DNA of 36,112 bases from Acidimicrobiia bacterium. GTDB taxonomy: Bacteria; Actinomycetota; Acidimicrobiia; Acidimicrobiales; Bin134. Below the pieces are notes generated by a model, which made no database searches, had not been told where the DNA came from, and saw only the letters and a list, made by a program, of their open reading frames with translations. Positions 30,983-36,112 of this stretch are shown here, in pieces. Numbering within the stretch: position 1 is the first letter of the stretch; every line of letters begins with the position of its first letter. The stretch spans positions 1 through 36,112 of the forward strand of contig JAJDUJ010000013.1 of the NCBI GenBank assembly GCA_022826705.1. Direction: 5' to 3'. The translations under genes were made by a program, and so were the position numbers.

Positions 30983-33900
30983 ATGACGGTGATTGAACAA
31001 CAGAGGGGAGTAGGACTGCCAGAGCAGGGCAACCTGGTCCGAGTACGCGACCGGTTTTGGGTGGTGGAGTCGGTAATTCCGTCCCGGCTGCTCCCCACTA
31101 CCGGAAACGGAGACAGCACGGCAGCGCACAACGCAGTGCGGTTGGTGCCAGTGGACGACAAGGGCAGCCCCGATCCGCTAACTGTGTACTGGGAACTCGA
31201 GCCCGGCACCGAGATCCGACCCCAAGCCTCACTGCCAGATCCTGCCGATGGCCTCGACAACAGCGAGACCTTTGGCGCGTTCCTAGATGCGGCCCGCTGG
31301 GGCGCGGTGGCCGCTGCTGACCCGACCGCGTTCCAGTCGCCTTTCCGAGCTGGAATCGACATCAAGGACTACCAGTTGCTGCCGCTGGTCAAGGCGTTGG
31401 CCATGCCCCGGGTCAGCTTGCTGATCGCCGACGATGTGGGGCTGGGCAAAACCATCGAAGCCGGCCTCATCGCTGAGGAGCTCGTGTTGCGTGGCCAAGC
31501 CCGCAAGATCATGGTGGTTTGCCCGCCCAGCCTTTGCGGGAAGTGGCAGCGGGAGATGCGAGACAAGTTTGGCCTGGCATTTGAGGTAGTCAACAGGGAG
31601 TACGTCAGCAAACTCCGCCGGGAGCGAGGCGTCGGCGTCAATCCGTTCCGGTCGCATCCCCGGCTCATCGTGTCGCTGGAGTGGCTGAAGCTAGAACCTC
31701 AACTCCGCCGATTCGACGAGTTCCTCCCGCCCGACTCCAATACCTACCCCCGAGCCTTCGACCTGCTCATCGTGGACGAGGCCCACCTGATCGCCCCCGC
31801 TGCGGTGGGCAACTACGCCCAACCGTCCCTACGCACTGCGGCGCTGCGGAAACTGGCCCCCCACTTCGAGCATCGGCTGTTCCTCACTGCCACCCCGCAC
31901 AACGGCTACCGCAACTCGTTCGAGTCGCTGATGGAGACACTCGACCCCAACCGCTTCGCCACCGGGGTGCCAGTGTCGGACGGGGACCGCGATGCGGTAA
32001 TGGTGCGGCGACTGAAGTCACACCTGCGAGAACTGCTCGACAAAGACCAGGCCGAATTCCCTACTCGGAATATCCAAGCCATCGAAGTCGCCTTCGGCGA
32101 CGCTGAGCGGGAGATGTTCCAGCTGTTGGACGAGTATGCCGCCGCCCGTCGGTCCACCGCTTCCACTCCCGCCGAGCAAGCCGCTGCCCGGTTCATCACC
32201 CTTCTGCTGAAGAAGCGGCTGCTGTCGTCGCCCGCGGCGTTCAAGCTCACTCTCGACCGGCACATCAAGACCCTGGACGAGGCCTCCCCGCGAGCCGCCT
32301 CAGTCGAGGCGGTGGAAGAGGCCGCCGCCACACTGGACGCCGAGGTGGACGACGATGCCACGCTGGAGGAATTGGAGCAGGAGGCGCTTGATATTGCCGC
32401 AACCGCCCTGCCCGATACCGAGATTCGCGACCAGGAGCTACTGGCCCGGCTGCGGGCTCGAACGCTCCCTTACGGATCGCCAAGGCAGATACTGGACAAG
32501 CTGAGCCAGCACGCCGACCGCAACTGGCGGCGTCCCGATGCCAAAACTCAGACTTTGATCGACTGGATCGCAGAGACCTGCTTCCCCGACGGCACCTGGA
32601 ACAACGAGCGGGTCATCGTTTTCACCGAGTACCGGGCCACGCTCAACTATCTCCACGAGATGCTGACCACCCCACACACCGACCGGCCGCCCATGCGCGA
32701 CCGGGTGGAGGTGTTCCACGGCGGAACCGACCTGGACGACCGGGATCGGATCATCCGAGAATTCAACTACGACCCCGACGTCACCAAAGTGCGGGTGCTG
32801 CTGGCCACCGACGCCGCCTCCGAGGGGATCGACCTTCACGGAGCCTGCCATCGGCTGGTCCATGTCGAGGTCCCGTTCAACCCCAATCGAATGGAACAGC
32901 GCAACGGACGGGTGGACCGCCACGGCCAGAAGTCTCCCCATGTGGACATCTTCCACTTCACCTCCCCTACCGACGACGATGACTCAATCGGTTACGACCA
33001 CGCTTTCTTGCTCCGGGTAGCCCAGAAGGTGGACGAGATACGCGACGACCTGGGCACAGTGTCATCGGTGCTAGCCGAGCGGATTGAGGCCCGGATGCTG
33101 CGCTCCGGTGATGACAGCCTCGACTTGGATGCCGTCTTAGCTGCCCGCCGGGACAAGGCCTTGACCGATCTGGCCAAGCTCAAGCGGGATTTCACCGAGC
33201 AACTCGGCCAAGTCCGGCAGCGCTACCGCGACAGCGTGGCCGAACTGGAGCTTTCACCTGAGAGTGTGGAGCGGGCCGTGCGGGTGGGACTGCGGATATC
33301 GAATCAGCCCCAGCCCATTCCGAAAGTCATACAGAGGCCCAATGGCCCCGCAACGGTATTCAAGATACCCGACCTATCAGGCACATGGCCTGAGACGCTG
33401 GTCGGCCTCCACGATGAGGTAGCCGACCGGCGTCTTCCAGTCACGTTTGACGCCGAAATTGCCTCTGGACGTGACGACATCGCCTATCTCCACTTGGGGC
33501 ATCCACTGGTGGCCCGATGCCTGCGGACTCTGCGATCTCAGGTATGGGGGGCATCCGTAGACCGCTCCATCAATCGTGCCGCTATCCGCTACGCCGACGT
33601 AGACGAGGCAGTAGCCGTGGCCCATATCCGTATCGTGGTCAACGGCGCTGACGGCTCGACTCTGGACGAGGTCATCGAACCGGCCGCTGTTCGGGTGAGC
33701 GGTCGCCAAGGCCGGCTCAACGTAGGCGAGACCCAGGCGGTGGTGGCCGCGGGCCGAAGCGACACCCCACCCCCTGGATATATCTCCAATAAGTACATTG
33801 ATCAGTGGGAACGAGTGAGGCCTGCATTGGAACAGGCCCTCGCCGCTCGCGCCAACGAAGTCCGCGACCAGCGAGAACGGCGCCTGGATGCCAAGCGCGA

Positions 33901-34195
33901 CCGGGAGGCCGCTCGGCTCCAAGGCACGTTGACCGACCTCAAGACCTCCATCCAAAGGCGTTTGGACGAATTGGAATCCGGCCTTGATGAAGACCAACTC
34001 CGCCTGTTCGATTCCTTCGACGCTGAGGAGCGAGAGCAGTTCGAAGCCGACATCGCCGCGCTTCGCCGACGGGTCGACCAGATCGACGACGACATTGCTA
34101 CAGAGATCAAGAACCTTGAGGAACGCTACAGAGTGCGGGACATCCACTGGTTTCCGGTGGCGGTCGAGGTCGTCGTCCCGCTCGGAGAGGTGTGA
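30983..34195 (+). CDS. drmD: SNF2-family helicase, DrmD-like (class 1 DISARM)
   Basis: The 1,070-aa protein is a superfamily-2 ATPase. Motif I is DDVGLGKT (150-157), motif II DEAH (265-268), motif III LFLTATPHNG, and a C-terminal helicase lobe has LLATDAASEGIDLH and the arginine-finger motif QRNGRVDRHGQ from residue 639. A long C-terminal region (about 700-1070) with charged coiled-coil stretches near 950-1050 follows. Length and layout match my recollection of DrmD, the helicase of class 1 DISARM phage defence; other SNF2-type defence helicases are an alternative. The stop overlaps the next start (TGATG), which fits a helicase-methyltransferase pair. The gene itself appears intact. Confidence 0.82.
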   Translation: MTVIEQQRGVGLPEQGNLVRVRDRFWVVESVIPSRLLPTTGNGDSTAAHNAVRLVPVDDKGSPDPLTVYWELEPGTEIRPQASLPDPADGLDNSETFGAFLDAARWGAVAAADPTAFQSPFRAGIDIKDYQLLPLVKALAMPRVSLLIADDVGLGKTIEAGLIAEELVLRGQARKIMVVCPPSLCGKWQREMRDKFGLAFEVVNREYVSKLRRERGVGVNPFRSHPRLIVSLEWLKLEPQLRRFDEFLPPDSNTYPRAFDLLIVDEAHLIAPAAVGNYAQPSLRTAALRKLAPHFEHRLFLTATPHNGYRNSFESLMETLDPNRFATGVPVSDGDRDAVMVRRLKSHLRELLDKDQAEFPTRNIQAIEVAFGDAEREMFQLLDEYAAARRSTASTPAEQAAARFITLLLKKRLLSSPAAFKLTLDRHIKTLDEASPRAASVEAVEEAAATLDAEVDDDATLEELEQEALDIAATALPDTEIRDQELLARLRARTLPYGSPRQILDKLSQHADRNWRRPDAKTQTLIDWIAETCFPDGTWNNERVIVFTEYRATLNYLHEMLTTPHTDRPPMRDRVEVFHGGTDLDDRDRIIREFNYDPDVTKVRVLLATDAASEGIDLHGACHRLVHVEVPFNPNRMEQRNGRVDRHGQKSPHVDIFHFTSPTDDDDSIGYDHAFLLRVAQKVDEIRDDLGTVSSVLAERIEARMLRSGDDSLDLDAVLAARRDKALTDLAKLKRDFTEQLGQVRQRYRDSVAELELSPESVERAVRVGLRISNQPQPIPKVIQRPNGPATVFKIPDLSGTWPETLVGLHDEVADRRLPVTFDAEIASGRDDIAYLHLGHPLVARCLRTLRSQVWGASVDRSINRAAIRYADVDEAVAVAHIRIVVNGADGSTLDEVIEPAAVRVSGRQGRLNVGETQAVVAAGRSDTPPPGYISNKYIDQWERVRPALEQALAARANEVRDQRERRLDAKRDREAARLQGTLTDLKTSIQRRLDELESGLDEDQLRLFDSFDAEEREQFEADIAALRRRVDQIDDDIATEIKNLEERYRVRDIHWFPVAVEVVVPLGEV

Positions 34196-34470
34196 TGGCT
34201 GTTTCCCGGCAAGTCGCCATCACCCACGAAGACTGGCTGAACCTGTGCGACCCCGAACCACCCTGGTTCACCCTGCCGGTGATGAAGCAGGCATTCCCAG
34301 AGGGGCTGCACCCGGTGTCCAGCGCCATCAGAGCCGAGCAGAAGGTCCGGTGGGACGAGGTTTACGACACCGACGACCGCACTGAGTATGTCGGCTGGCT
34401 GCTGCGGAACGTGCTGGGTTGGGTAGGTCACTACCGCACCGGCGACGACCTCCCAGACGACTTAGCCTGA
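34195..34470 (+). pseudogene. 5' fragment of a large (DrmMI-like?) DNA methyltransferase gene, truncated by the IS
   Basis: About 90 native codons are present. The stop TGA (34468-34470) is supplied by the terminal inverted repeat of the IS, which begins at 34466. The N-terminus has HEDWLNLCDPEPPWFTLPVM, an FPEGL motif and a WLLRNVLGW helix. I associate this pattern with the leading domain of Eco57I/DrmMI-type adenine methyltransferases of over 1,000 aa, but no catalytic motif survives. GGAGAGG precedes the ATG by 4 nt; a GTG one codon earlier is possible. It overlaps the helicase stop. The rest of the gene is not found on the other side of the IS at 142 onwards. The identity is inferred from context and faint similarity. 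Confidence 0.6.
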
Positions 34471-34481
34471 ATCCACCGGTT
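34466..34481 (+). repeat. Left terminal inverted repeat of the IS
   Basis: CCTGAATCCACCGGTT; it pairs with the right repeat with one mismatch in 16. Its third to fifth bases provide the stop codon for the interrupted upstream gene. Confidence 0.88.
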
Positions 34482-34664
34482 TTAATTACGCCGGGTGGTG
34501 TGGGTGTTCGGGGGGGTTGTGCTGGGGTTGGGTTTGGGTGTGTTGCGGGGGTTTTTGCGTGTTGGTGGGTGCGGGCGGGGTTTCGGGGCGCGGGTTTCGG
34601 GTTTTGGGCGTGTTGGGTCGGGGGGTTGTGTTGGGCGGGTTCGGGGGCGGTGAGGGGGGTCGGG
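34482..34664 (-). terminator. C-rich, G-poor 3' tail of the transposase transcript (possible Rho-dependent terminator)
   Basis: Between the transposase stop and the left inverted repeat, 183 bp are strikingly asymmetric. The plus strand is G/T-rich with many GGG runs, so the transposase RNA would be C/A-rich and nearly G-free. This is the base composition of Rho utilisation sites. The plus strand could also form G-quadruplexes. I find no reliable stem followed by a U-run. No credible gene is encoded; long frames through it on the minus strand are Pro/Thr low-complexity. Confidence 0.45.
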
Positions 34665-35993
34665 TCAGCAGTGTTGGGGGAGGTTGCGGGTGCGGGTGAG
34701 GGCTCGGGTGAAGGTGTGGGCCCAGGGCCAGTGGGCGGGGAGCCTGAGGGTGTGTTTGCCGCTGCGGTTGACGAGGCGTCCGGGCAGGCTGATGAGGCGG
34801 TGGCGGACGGTGGCGGCTGTGGCGAGCTGTTGGGGGTTGGGGGTTCGGGCGAGGTTGGCGGTCCAGCGGGCGAGGTTGTGGGCCAAAGCGGCGCAGGCCA
34901 GCCAGGCGGCGTTGGCGCAGAACCGGCCGGAGGGCAGGTGGGCGAGGCCGTTGGCCTTGAGGTCGCGGATGGCGAGCTCGACCCGGGCGTGGGCGCGGTG
35001 GTAGGCGTCGGCGGCTTGGGCGTCGAGGTCGTCGCGGCTGGTGGCGAGGCAGTGGTATCGCCAGTCGGGCCACAGCTTGGCCTGGGCGCCGCCCAGGCGG
35101 GTGCGGCGCACCACCAGGCGGAGCGTGCGGGGCTTTTCGCTGCGGGACCTCGGGCCCGTGGTGATGGTCGTCTCGGCCACCTGGGCCTGGCCGCCGCGGG
35201 TGTATTCGATGGTCTGCCAGCCGGCTTCGCCGATGGCCGCGATGGCTGCTTTGACCTTGGTGTTCTGGGGGACCGCGATGGACCAGGACGCGCCGGCGGC
35301 CTCGATCGCGCCGATCAGCTCGAAGGAGAAGAACCCGGCGTCGGCCCGCACCGTCACAGCCGCGCCGGGCGCCAGGCGCCGGACCCGGGCCAGGGCCTCT
35401 GCGCAGAACCGGGTGTGGCCGCGCTGGGAGGACCCGGACCGCATCCGCGTGTGCAGCACCTCGCCGGTGTCGTCGCGCACCGCCACCAGCGGGTGATAGC
35501 CCAACACCCCGGTATGGCCGTACGCGGCGCCCTGCTTGGCGATGCCCTGCACCTCGCACACCGTCGAGTCGATGTCGACGGTGACCGCACCGGGCACACG
35601 CGCCGACGCGCCCGCCGCCTGCGCCCGGCCCATCGCCAGCTCCAGCACCCGGTCCATCTGGCGCACATGGCCCCAGGTGAACGACCGCAAAAACGTGCCC
35701 AGGGTCGAAGGCGCCGCCACCTTGAAGCCAAGCACCGCCTGAGCCGACCCCGACCGCAGCCGGCCCGCGTCCTCGATGAACGACCCGCCCGCAAGCATCG
35801 ACGCCACCGCCGTGAGCACCTTGGCCCCCGACCCCCGACCAGCCCCAGCCGGGCGCACCGCCCCGTCCAGCAAAGACTCCAAACCCAACCGGCCCATCAG
35901 CGACCCCGCCAACAACAGCCCCGCATCGGCCACCAGCCGGCCATCATCGAACACCGCCTCCACCCCATCGACCCCACCAGATACACTGCCCAC
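34665..35993 (-). CDS. IS1380-family DDE transposase
   Basis: The 442-aa transposase starts VEAVFDDGRLVADAGLLL shortly after its GTG, which I recognise as the IS1380 N-terminal pattern. Candidate DDE residues are the Asp in DIDST (140 or 142), Asp218 in RADAGFF, and Glu339 in ARVELAIRDLK. A HLPSG...N.AWL segment after the Glu is also family-typical. The GTG at 35991-35993 has GAGGAG 8-9 nt upstream and yields the conserved start. Upstream in-frame ATGs at 36053 and 36098 would add residues without similarity and would begin almost in the IS end. The coding frame is unbroken, so the element may still be active. Confidence 0.92.
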   Translation of the reverse strand: MGSVSGGVDGVEAVFDDGRLVADAGLLLAGSLMGRLGLESLLDGAVRPAGAGRGSGAKVLTAVASMLAGGSFIEDAGRLRSGSAQAVLGFKVAAPSTLGTFLRSFTWGHVRQMDRVLELAMGRAQAAGASARVPGAVTVDIDSTVCEVQGIAKQGAAYGHTGVLGYHPLVAVRDDTGEVLHTRMRSGSSQRGHTRFCAEALARVRRLAPGAAVTVRADAGFFSFELIGAIEAAGASWSIAVPQNTKVKAAIAAIGEAGWQTIEYTRGGQAQVAETTITTGPRSRSEKPRTLRLVVRRTRLGGAQAKLWPDWRYHCLATSRDDLDAQAADAYHRAHARVELAIRDLKANGLAHLPSGRFCANAAWLACAALAHNLARWTANLARTPNPQQLATAATVRHRLISLPGRLVNRSGKHTLRLPAHWPWAHTFTRALTRTRNLPQHC

Positions 35994-36001
35994 AGAAAGT
36001 G

Positions 36002-36008
36002 CCTCCTC
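36002..36008 (-). promoter_or_regulatory. Ribosome binding site that fixes the transposase GTG start
   Basis: On the minus strand the site reads GAGGAGG, 8 nt before GTG at 35991-35993. The same site is present in the partial IS copy at 31-37. Confidence 0.7.
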
Positions 36009-36096
36009 ACACGGCGAAAATGCCCGGCGACTACACCGGCATTCTCCCATGTCAGGAGGCCTTTCCAACGGACCCCCAACCACCACAACCCCACCC

Positions 36097-36112
36097 AACC
36101 AGTGGATTCAGG
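36097..36112 (-). repeat. Right terminal inverted repeat of the IS
   Basis: Read on the minus strand it is CCTGAATCCACTGGTT, matching the left repeat except at position 12. It is identical to 126-141, and its last base is the last base of the window. Confidence 0.88.

Larger units (their letters stand above)
34466..36112 (-). mobile_element. IS1380-like insertion sequence, complete
   Basis: The element is 1,647 bp and bounded by terminal inverted repeats beginning CCTGAATCCAC, a form close to that of IS1380-family elements such as ISEcp1. One transposase gene occupies most of it on the minus strand and appears intact. The flanks are CTTAG on the left and, if the sequence closes on itself, TTTAA on the right (142-146). 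They do not form the 4-5-bp duplication expected from one insertion. The left end interrupts a methyltransferase-like gene. A 141-bp piece of the same element opens the window. Confidence 0.9.

Noticed and set aside
34486..35559. A 357-codon minus-strand frame overlapping the transposase and its C-rich tail
   Set aside because: The product is Pro/Arg/Thr low-complexity, a consequence of the C-rich tail and a frame shift relative to the intact transposase.
35994..36098. Longer N-terminus for the transposase from ATG codons at 36053 or 36098
   Set aside because: The added residues have no similarity to IS1380 transposases, and one start lies 14 bp from the IS end. GTG at 35993 has the strong GAGGAG site and the conserved N-terminus.
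1..36112. CRISPR arrays, tRNA or rRNA genes
   Set aside because: No regularly spaced repeats and no cloverleaf or rRNA-like stretches were seen on either strand while reading; this is an inspection by eye, not a covariance search.

Overview
The window reads as GC-rich actinobacterial DNA. Codons favour C or G in the third position, GTG starts are frequent, and a DUF501 gene is coupled to ppx, an arrangement I associate with Actinomycetota. Acidimicrobiia or a relative is my guess from the gene set, not a demonstrated placement. I see no tRNA, rRNA, CRISPR array, replication or partition gene, or transcriptional regulator.

Ends of the window: bases 1-141 are identical to bases 35972-36112. 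The shared stretch is exactly the outer end of an intact 1,647-bp IS1380-like element (34466-36112, transposase on the minus strand, 16-bp imperfect terminal inverted repeats). The sequence therefore closes on itself at the IS boundary. The bases flanking the IS on its two sides (CTTAG and TTTAA) are not a target duplication. This fits two directly repeated IS copies recombined or collapsed into one. The molecule may be an excised circle, a tandem amplification, or an assembly loop.

Region A (169-14174, all minus): a tightly packed set of 13 genes, mostly separated by 2-50 nt or overlapping. In transcription order: crotonase-like protein, nitrilase-superfamily amidohydrolase, cupin, flavin monooxygenase, SDR, SDR, metal-dependent amidohydrolase, VOC/extradiol-dioxygenase-like protein, cupin, hydantoinase A, hydantoinase B, acyl-CoA ligase, Rieske oxygenase alpha subunit. 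It looks like one catabolic operon for an unidentified, probably cyclic or nitrogen-containing compound. An alpha/beta hydrolase diverges from it at 14279.

Region B (15370-22091): mixed housekeeping and accessory genes. These are a Cu+-type P1B ATPase, methylmalonyl-CoA epimerase, a SAM methyltransferase, a small unknown protein, an MFS exporter, a second crotonase-like protein without the canonical catalytic glutamates, and a GNAT acetyltransferase. A long G+C-rich hairpin lies at 22187-22331.

Region C (22350-30805, all minus): a carbon-monoxide-dehydrogenase-like (cox) operon. It runs coxS, coxM, MoxR ATPase (coxD-like), VWA protein (coxE-like), two XdhC/CoxI-family proteins, a DUF3179 lipoprotein, a MobA/MocA-like nucleotidyltransferase and membrane-anchored coxG, then DUF501 and ppx. 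The molybdopterin-binding catalytic subunit (coxL) is not anywhere in the window.

Region D (30983-34470, plus): a 1,070-aa SNF2-family helicase resembling DrmD of class 1 DISARM phage defence, followed in coupled fashion by the first ~90 codons of what looks like a large DNA methyltransferase. The IS cuts that second gene and supplies its stop codon, so the defence locus is broken here. The remaining DISARM genes would have to lie elsewhere or be lost.
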